Part shown: one piece after another, positions 34,964 through 42,858 of the stretch
Layout of the letters: each line of letters starts with the position of its first letter
Numbering within the stretch: position 1 is the stretch's first letter
NCBI RefSeq assembly: GCF_015704895.1
Contig: NZ_JADQWB010000011.1
Coordinates: forward strand, 62,001 to 126,000
DNA: 64,000 nt
Direction: 5' to 3'
Origin: Agrobacterium leguminum
Lineage (GTDB): Bacteria; Pseudomonadota; Alphaproteobacteria; Rhizobiales; Rhizobiaceae
Position numbers and translations under genes: made by a program
The notes under the pieces: generated by a model
What the model was told of the DNA's origin: nothing
Database searches by the model: none
Seen by the model: only the letters and a program-made list of their open reading frames with translations

Positions 34964-35428
34964 ATGATGAATTTCCGGACAACGAGTGTCGCCACGGCGA
35001 TGATCGTGTTCCTCACCAGCTTTACGCCGTCGCAGGCGTTCCAGGCCCCTGTGCCGATGCCCAAGCCGGCGGTTTCGACCGACAATGTCGTGCCGGTGCA
35101 GTACCGTGAATGGGATCGCCGATACGACCGCAGGCATGGCGACCGCATGTATCGCCCGCGCCCGCCGCGTGACGGCTATTATAACGGTCACCGCGGCTAT
35201 CGCGATCGTCGTCCGGGTTACCGTTATCACAATGGTTACTGGTTCCCGCTCGCTGCCTTTGCGGCCGGTGCGATCATCGGCGGCGCCATGCAGCAGCCGC
35301 GTCCGACCTATGGCGGCAGTCATGTTTCCTGGTGCCAGAACCGCTGGCGGTCCTACCGCGCTTACGACAACAGCTATCAGCCGAGCAGCGGTCCGCGCCG
35401 CATATGCGTATCGCCTTACAGCCGCTGA
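34964..35428 (+). CDS. BA14K-family exported protein, paralogue 1
   Basis: About 154 residues: a signal peptide (TSVATAMIVFLTSFTPSQAFQA), a Tyr/Arg/Gly-rich middle (DGYYNGHRGYRDRRPGYR), a hydrophobic segment FPLAAFAAGAIIGGAM, and a C-terminal BA14K core HVSWCQNRWRSYRAYDNSYQ with two cysteines. BA14K proteins of Brucella and rhizobia are immunoreactive, lectin-like envelope proteins; no enzyme activity is known. A second paralogue follows about 225 bp downstream with its own terminator between. GGAGGAAG precedes the start; the ATG at 34967 is a close alternative. Confidence 0.9.
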   Translation: MMNFRTTSVATAMIVFLTSFTPSQAFQAPVPMPKPAVSTDNVVPVQYREWDRRYDRRHGDRMYRPRPPRDGYYNGHRGYRDRRPGYRYHNGYWFPLAAFAAGAIIGGAMQQPRPTYGGSHVSWCQNRWRSYRAYDNSYQPSSGPRRICVSPYSR

Positions 35429-35439
35429 CAGGACTTTCG

Positions 35440-35469
35440 AAAGCCCGGATTTTGATCCGGGCTTTTGTT
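35440..35469 (+). terminator. Rho-independent terminator after BA14K paralogue 1
   Basis: AAAGCCCGGAT, 4-base loop, ATCCGGGCTTT followed by TGTTTT. It separates the two BA14K genes. Confidence 0.88.
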
Positions 35470-35651
35470 TTGCCGCTGCCGGATCGGGTAAACGAAGCGT
35501 GATGGGATCGTTAATGCTGGGTTCAGGCGAAAACGCCTAGCCTGCAACCTGCAATGTTCCAGCCAGACCGAAAAACTGGCCGAATGAGAATAAAAAAGTG
35601 TTATTATTCACGGAGAACGGCCTGTTGACCGTCGTGAATGGAGGAAGTCAG

Positions 35652-36167
35652 ATGAGAAGCTATATGAAGAATATCCTGGCTGTCGGTCTTTCTGCGATTG
35701 TGGTTGCGGGAGCGATTGTTCCGGCGGAAGCAGCAATGCCTTTGCCGATCGCGCCGAAGAGCGTTGAGACCGCAGGCAACGATGCCAGCAAGAATATCGT
35801 GAACGTGCAATATTGGCGTGATCGCGACGGCTGGGGCGATCGTCGCGGCTGGTATCGCGGCCACCGTGGTTATCGCGATTACCGTCCGGGCTATCGTCAC
35901 CATGACGGTTACTGGTTCCCGCTCGCAGCCTTTGCGACGGGTGCGATCATCGGCGGCGCACTCTCGCAGCCGCGTGAAGTCTACCGCCCGGTACCGGAAT
36001 ATCGTCCGCGCCCGGTCTATCGCGAATATCGCCCGGTCTATCGTGGCGGCATGAGCCGCGCGCATGTGAACTGGTGCTATGGTCGCTATCGTTCCTACGA
36101 TGCCTATAGCAACACGTTCCAGCCGTATCACGGCCCGCGCCAGCCCTGCTATTCGCCCTACGGCTGA
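35652..36167 (+). CDS. BA14K-family exported protein, paralogue 2
   Basis: About 171 residues with signal peptide ([23 protein letters not shown] cleavage region), a [20 protein letters not shown] segment, the same [17 protein letters not shown] membrane-like stretch as paralogue 1, a repetitive [20 protein letters not shown] region and the core [20 protein letters not shown]. The insertion of the YRP repeats is the main difference from paralogue 1. GGAGG precedes the ATG at 35652 by 8 bases; a frame from 35598 has no such site. Confidence 0.9.
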   Translation: MRSYMKNILAVGLSAIVVAGAIVPAEAAMPLPIAPKSVETAGNDASKNIVNVQYWRDRDGWGDRRGWYRGHRGYRDYRPGYRHHDGYWFPLAAFATGAIIGGALSQPREVYRPVPEYRPRPVYREYRPVYRGGMSRAHVNWCYGRYRSYDAYSNTFQPYHGPRQPCYSPYG

Positions 36168-36189
36168 TAGAGTCGCTTCAATCGAGAGA

Positions 36190-36217
36190 GCCGTCCGGTC
36201 GCCACCGGGCGGCTTTT
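36190..36217 (+). terminator. Rho-independent terminator after BA14K paralogue 2
   Basis: GCCGTCCGGT, CGCC loop, ACCGGGCGGC then TTTTT. It lies just before the stop of the convergent CorA-like gene and may serve the plus strand mainly. Confidence 0.85.
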
Positions 36218-36222
36218 TGCTG

Positions 36223-37218
36223 TCACAAGATCCGCGCGCGCTTCAGCACGAACCAGGCGAGCGCAACCGAAATCATGATGAAGATGCTGGCCGACAGCGT
36301 GCCGCCCGTGCCGACGGTAAACGGCAGCTCATCCGTATTCATGCCGAAGAAACCGGTGACCAGCGAGGGCGGCAGCAGGAATGCCGTCATCAGCGACAGA
36401 ATATAAAGGTGCCGGTTGGTTTCCGACGAGAGTTTGGAATCGATTTCTTCATGCAGCAGCCTTGCCCGCTCCTGCAGGGCGTAGACGTCGTGGTCGACAG
36501 CCTCCAGACGGGCCATCAGGCGTGAGGCGACATCCTCGAAACCATTCGGCATCTCGTCATCATCGGCGGCCGAAGCCCGCCGCATCAGGGTCAGCACGGT
36601 GCGCAGATGCCGGTGCAGGCGAACCACGGTGCGGCGCAGCGGGGCAAGACGCCGCCGCTCGTCACGGTTCTCGCTGTCATAGACCATATCCTCGATGGCG
36701 TTCAGCTCTTCCGTGGTCTCCATCACCAGATTGATGAGCGAGCGCTGGAACTCCGCCACCAGCCCCTCGAACACATGTGATGGCGTGAGGTAGCGGTTGG
36801 AATTCTTGTCGACCGCCGCCTTCAGCCGGTCCACCGAATGCAGCGGCTGCAGGCGGGTCGTGATGATGAAACGGTCGCTCACCGCAAAATGCAGCCAGCC
36901 GAAGTCACGTGTCTCCTTGTCGAATTCCCGCTGGAAATCGACAAGCGTGCCGTAAAGCGATTTTTCATCGACCACGATGGAGGGATGCGTCTCATGGGTG
37001 GTGAGGCTTGCCCGCGCCGCCGGATCGAGACCCTCTATGGTCTCGAGAAAACCCGCCACACGCTGATCGGCGAGGTTGAGGTGCAGCCAGAAGAACCCTT
37101 CGCACTCTGCCATTTCGTGAAAGCCGGCATCGGGCGCGAGCCGCCGGCACGGGGCCGTACCGGGATGAAATTGATAGGCCCAGACAAGGCCGGGAATAAC
37201 GGGCGTTACGAGATCCAT
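36223..37218 (-). CDS. CorA-superfamily transporter, ZntB-like
   Basis: A 331-residue CorA-type protein. Cytoplasmic N-terminal domain with FWLHLNLADQRV and a long coiled helix, then two C-terminal membrane segments (LYILSLMTAFLLPPSLVTGF and IFIMISVALAWFVLKRA). The pore motif is present as FGMNTDELPF, with Gly-Met-Asn then Thr-Asp, a sequence often seen in the ZntB branch. It may export Zn2+ or move Mg2+; the direction is not settled by sequence. It is a distant second member beside the CorA at 16812. Confidence 0.88.
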   Translation of the reverse strand: MDLVTPVIPGLVWAYQFHPGTAPCRRLAPDAGFHEMAECEGFFWLHLNLADQRVAGFLETIEGLDPAARASLTTHETHPSIVVDEKSLYGTLVDFQREFDKETRDFGWLHFAVSDRFIITTRLQPLHSVDRLKAAVDKNSNRYLTPSHVFEGLVAEFQRSLINLVMETTEELNAIEDMVYDSENRDERRRLAPLRRTVVRLHRHLRTVLTLMRRASAADDDEMPNGFEDVASRLMARLEAVDHDVYALQERARLLHEEIDSKLSSETNRHLYILSLMTAFLLPPSLVTGFFGMNTDELPFTVGTGGTLSASIFIMISVALAWFVLKRARIL

Positions 37219-37368
37219 CGTGGCAGTCCTGACCGGCTGGATGGGAGGAGGGAGGCGTCCGTCGTTCCGGTGTGGGAGCGGCGGCGGCGAGGCGCCTTTC
37301 AGCGCATGCTGAGCAAATTCATATGACAGTTTTATAACAATCCCGCCGAAATGACGGGAATTTTCAAA

Positions 37369-37384
37369 TTGACGTTTACGTAAA
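37369..37384. promoter_or_regulatory. Candidate LiuR/MerR-type operator TTGACGTTTACGTAAA
   Basis: TTGACGTTTACGTAAA sits about 55 bp upstream of the acyl-CoA dehydrogenase. It resembles the TTxACGTxxACGTAAA-type operators described for LiuR, a MerR regulator of branched-chain amino acid and acyl-CoA degradation in other proteobacteria. The resemblance is from memory and not checked. Confidence 0.45.
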
Positions 37385-37438
37385 AATCATTTAGCCCGAA
37401 GGCAGTAGCAAGATGCCAGAGCTTCAGGAGGAGGCAGC

Positions 37439-39223
37439 ATGTATAGCGCGCCGGTGGACGATATCGCCTTTACACTCAAACATGTAGCGGGTCTTGAAGA
37501 CGCGCTGTCGACGGGTGCGCTGGGAGACCTTGGGGAAGATCTGGTCGATGCCATTCTGCACGAAGCCGGCCGTTTCGCCACCGCAGAGGTCGCGCCGCTC
37601 GCCGAGATCGGCGACCGCCAGGGCGCAAAGCTTGCCGACGGCAAGGTGACGACACCGGATGGCTGGGCCGATCTTTACCGCCGCTGGGCGGAAGCGGGCT
37701 GGAACAGCCTGACGGCGCCGGAAGAATTCGGCGGCCAGAACCTGCCGCATATGCTGAATGTCGCCGCACTCGAAATGTGGAATTCCGGCTCCATGGCCTT
37801 TGCGCTGGCCCCGACGCTGACCATGGGCGCGGTGGAAGCCCTTGTCGCCCACGGCAGCGATGACCTCAAGCGCACCTATCTGCCGAAACTCGTCTCCGGC
37901 GAATGGACCGGCACCATGAACCTCACCGAGCCGCATGCGGGTTCGGATCTCGGCGTCCTGAAGACCCGGGCGGAGCGCAATGGTGATGGCACCTACCGCA
38001 TCTTCGGGCAGAAGATTTTCATCACCTGGGGCGAACACGACGCGGCGGACAATATCATCCACCTCGTTCTCGCCCGCCTGCCGGATGCACCGGCCGGCAC
38101 GCGTGGTATCTCGCTGTTCCTGGTGCCGAAATTCCTGCCCGATGACAACGGTGCGCCGGGCAGCCGCAACGATCTGTTCTGCCATTCGCTGGAACACAAG
38201 CTCGGCATTCACGGCTCGCCCACCTGCACGATGATCTTCGGCGACGGCAAATTCGGCGAAGGGAAGGGCGCTCTCGGCTGGCTGGTCGGCGAGGAGAACA
38301 AGGGGCTCGCCTGCATGTTCACCATGATGAACAACGCCCGCCTTGCCGTTGGCATGCAGGGCGTGGCGATTTGCGAGGCCGCCACCCAGAAGGCCATCGA
38401 ATATGCCAGGGAGCGCACGCAAGGCAAGGCGCCCGGCTGGCAGGGTTCCGGCATGAGCCCGATCATCGAACATCCGGATATCGCCAGAACGCTTCTGACG
38501 ATGAAGGCGCTCACTCAAGGGTCGCGGGCGATTTCCTTTAGCTGCGCGCATGCCATCGATATGGCGCATGCGACTGAAGACGCCCGGCAGCGCGCTCACT
38601 GGCAGGAGCGCGCTGCCCTTTTGACACCCATCGCCAAATCCTTCTCCACCGATGCCGGCGTCGATGTCGCCTCCATGGGCATTCAGGTGCATGGCGGCAT
38701 GGGCTTTATCGAGGAAACCGGTGCTGCGCGTTATCTGCGCGATGCCCGCATCGCGCCGATCTATGAAGGCACCAACGGCATTCAGGCCATCGATCTGGTG
38801 CTGCGCAAGCTGCCGCTCTCCGAGGGCGCGCAGGTGCGCGGTTTCGTCGCCGAACTGCGCGAGATCGCCGCCCGCACATCAGCTTCGAACCGCGACGATC
38901 TCGGCGAGACCGGCCGTTATCTCGAAGCCAGCCTCGCCGATCTGGAGACAGCGACCGACTGGCTGCTGGACCGCATCAAGGCAGGCGAAACCGAAACCGC
39001 GCTCGCCGGCGCGACGCCCTATCAGCGCCTCTTCGGCCTGGCGCTCACCGGCGCCTATCTCGCCAAGGGCGCATTGGCTGCCGTCGATGATGGCAAGAGC
39101 GGGCATCGCGCAGCCCTTTGCCGTTTCGCAGCGGAAAATCTGCTGGCGGAAACGGCGGCGCTGAAGGACCGCGTTATATCAGGTGCGGCAAGCCTTGCCG
39201 CCGCCCGCACCGTATTGGCTTGA
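37439..39223 (+). CDS. Acyl-CoA dehydrogenase
   Basis: A 594-residue acyl-CoA dehydrogenase of the long subgroup with an extra C-terminal domain. Signs are TMNLTEPHAGSDLGVLKTRA (FAD/substrate), HGGMGFIEETGAARYLRDA and the catalytic-base region YEGTNGIQAIDLVLRK. The C-terminal 130 residues are the 'acyl-CoA dehydrogenase C-terminal' extension also found in DmdC-type enzymes. The chain-length or substrate is undetermined (fatty acyl or methylmercaptopropionyl-CoA are options). AGGAGG precedes the ATG. The enoyl-CoA hydratase follows after 10 bp. Confidence 0.93.
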   Translation: MYSAPVDDIAFTLKHVAGLEDALSTGALGDLGEDLVDAILHEAGRFATAEVAPLAEIGDRQGAKLADGKVTTPDGWADLYRRWAEAGWNSLTAPEEFGGQNLPHMLNVAALEMWNSGSMAFALAPTLTMGAVEALVAHGSDDLKRTYLPKLVSGEWTGTMNLTEPHAGSDLGVLKTRAERNGDGTYRIFGQKIFITWGEHDAADNIIHLVLARLPDAPAGTRGISLFLVPKFLPDDNGAPGSRNDLFCHSLEHKLGIHGSPTCTMIFGDGKFGEGKGALGWLVGEENKGLACMFTMMNNARLAVGMQGVAICEAATQKAIEYARERTQGKAPGWQGSGMSPIIEHPDIARTLLTMKALTQGSRAISFSCAHAIDMAHATEDARQRAHWQERAALLTPIAKSFSTDAGVDVASMGIQVHGGMGFIEETGAARYLRDARIAPIYEGTNGIQAIDLVLRKLPLSEGAQVRGFVAELREIAARTSASNRDDLGETGRYLEASLADLETATDWLLDRIKAGETETALAGATPYQRLFGLALTGAYLAKGALAAVDDGKSGHRAALCRFAAENLLAETAALKDRVISGAASLAAARTVLA

Positions 39224-39233
39224 GGAGGCTCAG

Positions 39234-39992
39234 ATGTCGGACGATCACATTCTCGTCGAGCGCGTCGGCCATGCGCCGGAAGTCTTGACCATCCGCTTCA
39301 ATCGGCCGGACAAGAAAAACGCCATCACCGATGCCATGTATCTACGCATGGCAGACGCCCTGCATGCCGCCAATGCGGACCCGGAAATTCGCGTCGTTGC
39401 CTTTCTCGGCACGGAAGGCTGCTTCTCCGCCGGTAACGACATGGCCGATTTTCTGGCCTTCGCCATGTCGGGCGGAAAGGGTAAGCTTGCCGCGCTCGAG
39501 CTTCTGAAAGCGCTCGTCGCTTTCGAAAAGCCCATGGTATCCGGCGTCGACGGGCTCGCCATCGGCATCGGCACGACGCTGAACCTGCATTGTGACTTAA
39601 CGGTCGCCTCCAGCCGCAGCCTGTTCAAGACCCCATTCGTGGATCTCGCTCTGGTGCCGGAAGCGGCTTCCAGCCTGCTCGTGCCGAAGCTCATGGGACA
39701 CCAGCGCGCCTTTGCGCTGCTTGCCATGGGCGAGGGTTTTTCCGCCGATCAGGCATTGCAGGCCGGAATGATCTGGAAAGTCGTCGCCCCTGAACATGTG
39801 GAGAGCGAGACGCTGGCGCTTGCCACCCGGCTTGCGGCCAAACCGCAGCAGGCGCTGAAGATCGCCCGCGATCTGGTTCGCGGCAATCCGAACGATCTTC
39901 TCGCCCGCATCGAAGAGGAAGGCCGTCATTTCATCGCGCAACTGCAAAGCGCCGAAGCGCGCGCCGCCTTCGAGGCATTCATGCGTCGCTGA
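39234..39992 (+). CDS. Enoyl-CoA hydratase/isomerase (crotonase)
   Basis: A 252-residue crotonase. Oxyanion-hole regions are GCFSAGNDMADFLAF and GLAIGIGTTLNLHCDLTVAS; CoA-pocket entry motif TIRFNRPDKKNAI. The usual pair of catalytic glutamates is not obvious (the second-site region reads FVDLALVPEAAS, with Glu), so isomerase or hydratase cannot be chosen. GAGGAGG precedes the ATG; coupled to the dehydrogenase 10 bp upstream, which suggests consecutive beta-oxidation-like steps. Confidence 0.92.
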   Translation: MSDDHILVERVGHAPEVLTIRFNRPDKKNAITDAMYLRMADALHAANADPEIRVVAFLGTEGCFSAGNDMADFLAFAMSGGKGKLAALELLKALVAFEKPMVSGVDGLAIGIGTTLNLHCDLTVASSRSLFKTPFVDLALVPEAASSLLVPKLMGHQRAFALLAMGEGFSADQALQAGMIWKVVAPEHVESETLALATRLAAKPQQALKIARDLVRGNPNDLLARIEEEGRHFIAQLQSAEARAAFEAFMRR

Positions 39993-40024
39993 GTGCCGCG
40001 GGAATCGGGAAGCCCGCCGCTTGT

Positions 40025-40146
40025 TTCTTCTCCCCGCCGGGGAGAAGTCCGCGGCAGCGGGATGAGGGGGCGAGGGTAAAGATATTCGGCAACGTAGCCC
40101 CCTCATCCGACCCTTCGGGCCACCTTCTCCCCGGCGGGGAGAAGAA
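40025..40146 (+). repeat. Rhizobiaceae palindromic repeat, copy B1
   Basis: About 122 bp. Each end is itself a hairpin, CTTCTCCCCGCCGGGGAGAAG and CTTCTCCCCGGCGGGGAGAAG, with GGGATGAGGGGGC and GCCCCCTCATCC inside pairing across the element. Also present at 56795 (opposite orientation) and 60034. Confidence 0.87.
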
Positions 40147-40266
40147 GCCGGCGGCATCGTCGGAAGTTTGAAGCCACTGTGCTTGCGAAGGCGGATTATG
40201 TATGGTCGATCAAATCGGTCCGACCAAGACCGGATCGTACAAGCTCTACGCCCGAAAGCCACCCGC

Positions 40267-40590
40267 ATGCGTCACGTCGTGTTCGCCCTGTCCGTCTTCC
40301 TCTGCGCCGCCACTGTCACCGAAGCGGCGGCGATAACGCGCCCTCCGGCGGCTTCCGCCGGCAATGTCATTCTGGCGCAATCTGTCATTACCGAAGACGA
40401 TGGCTCGGATTATTATTCCGGCCGCAATCGCGACCGCCAGGGCCGCGCCCGTTTCGTCTGCGTCATCACCCCGCCGGAGAGCGCCAATCGCCGTCGGCCC
40501 TATGTCTGCCCCATCGAGCGGGGTCGTGTGGGCGGCGCCTGCCGCTGCTCGGGTGTGGTCGGTAACGGCACGGTCGATACGGCCTGGTGA
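40267..40590 (+). CDS. Small exported protein of unknown function, Cys-containing
   Basis: About 107 residues. N-terminal MRHVVFALSVFLCAATVTEAAA is a signal peptide, followed by a Ser/Asp/Arg-rich mature part with five cysteines around FVCVITPP, PYVCPIERG and GACRCSG. No family is recognised. The frame continues upstream to 40168, but the ATG at 40267 gives the signal peptide. It ends one base before the stop of the convergent methyltransferase gene, so the two transcripts must overlap at their ends. Confidence 0.7.
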   Translation: MRHVVFALSVFLCAATVTEAAAITRPPAASAGNVILAQSVITEDDGSDYYSGRNRDRQGRARFVCVITPPESANRRRPYVCPIERGRVGGACRCSGVVGNGTVDTAW

Positions 40591-41841
40591 CTATTTCTCC
40601 AGCGTCGCCACCGCTTCCACATGCGGCGACCACAGGAACTGGTCGACCGGCGTGACGCGGGTGATGCGATAGCCGCCTTCCGTGAGAATGGTAAGATCGC
40701 GCGCAAGCGTCAGTGGGTTGCAGCTCACCGCAACGATCTTCTTCACTGTGCTGCGGGCCAGTTCCTTGCACTGGAATTCCGCACCGGCGCGCGGCGGATC
40801 GAACACGACTGCATCGTAATTCTTCAGTTCGCTTGTCATCAGCGGTCGGCGGAAGAGATCGCGTTTCTCGACGCTCACCGGTTTGAGGCCCTGCGTGTTG
40901 CGGGCGGCAAAATCCAGCGCCTTCAGCGGCTTGTCTTCTGCTTCCACCGCATGCACCTTGCCGATGCGTGCGAGCCTCAGCGCGAAGGTGCCGGAACCGC
41001 AGAAGAGATCGGCAATGCGCTTCGATTTGCCGATATGGGCAAGCACCAGCTCGGCCATGGCGTCTTCCGCCTGCTTCGTCGCCTGCGTGAAGCTGCCGGC
41101 CGGCGGGGAAACCGCAACGCCGCCGAATTCGATGATCGGCTTTTGCGGTTCGATCAGAATTTCACCTGAGAGCGAAACACGGGCAATGCCGCGCATGGCA
41201 AGCACCGTTTCCGTGAGTGTGCGCCGCTGCTTGTCACTGACCGACTTGATGCCCTCAACCGAAATATCGAGACCCGAGAGCGTTTCGAGAACGGTGATGC
41301 GGAACGGTTCGGCATTCGCCACCATGGAAAGCCCGATGGCGCGAATGGCATCCAGCCGCGAGACGATGCCGGGCGAGGTGACGGGACATTCCTCGATAGC
41401 GACGATGTGATGGCTGTTCGCCTGGCTGAAACCGAGCAGCAGACCCTTTTCCGTCTTGCGGGCGGCAAACACCGCGCGGCGGCGCTCGCCGGGGCGACAG
41501 ATGACGAGATCGTCCACCGGCGGCGTCAGGCCCTTTGATTTCAGTGCCGAAACCACCAGCTCCCGCTTGTAGGCATGGTAAGGTTGATCGGAAAGATGCT
41601 GCAGCGAACAGCCGCCGCAGGTGCCGTTCTTGCCATCGGGGCCGAAATGGCGGCAGGCCGGTTCACGGCGCTCCGCCGAGGCCTCCGTTATCGACATGAC
41701 GGTGCCGTGATCTTTCACCTTCGCAATCGCGACCGTTTCGCCGGGCAGCGCGAAGGGCACATAGACCGGGCCGTCGGGACAGTGCGCGATGCCGTCGCCC
41801 TGCGCGCCGAGGCTCTTGATGGTGACGGTCTGTGTGCTCAT
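40591..41841 (-). CDS. RlmD/TrmA-family 23S rRNA or tRNA (uracil-5-)-methyltransferase
   Basis: A 416-residue SAM-dependent RNA methyltransferase. N-terminal TRAM-like domain (HCPDGPVYVPFALPGETV), Fe-S cluster cysteines in CRHFGPDGKNGTCGGCSLQH, SAM-binding ADLFCGSGTFALRLA, FDPPRAGAEFQ and the catalytic nucleophile in VSCNPLTLARD. It is closer to the RlmC/RlmD group (23S U747 or U1939) than to TrmA, but the target base is inference. The start overlaps the tlyA stop by 4 bp (ATGA). Confidence 0.92.
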   Translation of the reverse strand: MSTQTVTIKSLGAQGDGIAHCPDGPVYVPFALPGETVAIAKVKDHGTVMSITEASAERREPACRHFGPDGKNGTCGGCSLQHLSDQPYHAYKRELVVSALKSKGLTPPVDDLVICRPGERRRAVFAARKTEKGLLLGFSQANSHHIVAIEECPVTSPGIVSRLDAIRAIGLSMVANAEPFRITVLETLSGLDISVEGIKSVSDKQRRTLTETVLAMRGIARVSLSGEILIEPQKPIIEFGGVAVSPPAGSFTQATKQAEDAMAELVLAHIGKSKRIADLFCGSGTFALRLARIGKVHAVEAEDKPLKALDFAARNTQGLKPVSVEKRDLFRRPLMTSELKNYDAVVFDPPRAGAEFQCKELARSTVKKIVAVSCNPLTLARDLTILTEGGYRITRVTPVDQFLWSPHVEAVATLEK

Positions 41842-42590
41842 GGCTTTTCGCCTCCGAGAAGAAATTCGATGTTGCCGTCGCCGCCGGAAATCGGCGAGGG
41901 AATGAGGCCGAGGCTTTTCCAGCCCATGTCCTCGGTCAGCCAGCGTTCCAGTTCGGCGGCCACGGCAGGCGCCGTTTCCGGTTCTTTCAACAGTCCGGCC
42001 TTGCTGATGGCGTCACGCCCCGCCTCGAATTGCGGCTTCACCAGCAGAACCGCGAGAGCGCCGGTTTCCGCAAGCTCGAGTGCCGGCGCAAGCGCAAGCT
42101 TCAGCGAAATAAAGGACACGTCGGAGACGATGAAGCCGATGGGCCGGTCATCGATATCTTCCGCCGTCAGGAAGCGCGCATTCAGCCCTTCCAGATTGGT
42201 CACGCGCAGATCGTTCTCGATTCTGGCATGCATCTGCCCGTGGCCGACATCGATGGCGGTGACGTGTTTTGCGCCGCGCTCCAGCAGTACCTCGGTGAAG
42301 CCGCCGGTCGAAGCGCCGACATCGAGACAGTCATGGCCCGACGGGTCGAGCCGGAAATGATCGAGCGCGGCCACGAGCTTCAGCGCTGCGCGCGAAACAT
42401 AGGCCTGCGCCGGATCGCTGATGGCGATTTCGGCATCGCCGGCGACGGTCTGGCTCGGTTTGGTGACGATTTTACCGTTGACGCTCACGGTGCCGCGTGC
42501 AACCGCGTCGCGCGCACGCGAGCGGCTGGCGAAGTGGCCGAGCGACACGAGAAGCTGGTCAAGCCGTTCATTTTCAGATGTTTTGGACAT
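41838..42590 (-). CDS. tlyA: TlyA-family rRNA 2'-O-methyltransferase
   Basis: A 250-residue protein: N-terminal S4 RNA-binding domain (ERLDQLLVSLGHFASRSRA) and FtsJ-like methyltransferase with CLDVGASTGGFTEVLLERGA, DVGHGQMHARI and VKPQFEAGRD. TlyA methylates cytidines in 16S and 23S rRNA and affects capreomycin sensitivity in actinobacteria; old annotations call it haemolysin. It is the first gene of a two-gene unit with the RlmD-like enzyme. Confidence 0.95.
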   Translation of the reverse strand: MSKTSENERLDQLLVSLGHFASRSRARDAVARGTVSVNGKIVTKPSQTVAGDAEIAISDPAQAYVSRAALKLVAALDHFRLDPSGHDCLDVGASTGGFTEVLLERGAKHVTAIDVGHGQMHARIENDLRVTNLEGLNARFLTAEDIDDRPIGFIVSDVSFISLKLALAPALELAETGALAVLLVKPQFEAGRDAISKAGLLKEPETAPAVAAELERWLTEDMGWKSLGLIPSPISGGDGNIEFLLGGEKP

Positions 42591-42858
42591 GGTCCCGTGT
42601 CAATGACCGCCAAACCCCGCCGATGCAAGCGATTTATCGCTGAAAGGGACCGACGATGCCCGCTGTCGCCCATTGATGTTGCACCGCAAAGTCAGAATGT
42701 TCGATTAATCCAATATAAAGGCTTGTATTGCACTTTGTGCACAAGGCCCGTGCGGCCACCGGAACCTGCCATGACGGCATCTCCTCCCATCCACAAAATT
42801 GCGGCCGTTGCAGCGCAGACGCTTGCTTCGAGGCATCGGGTCGCCGAGAGAGTTTGCG

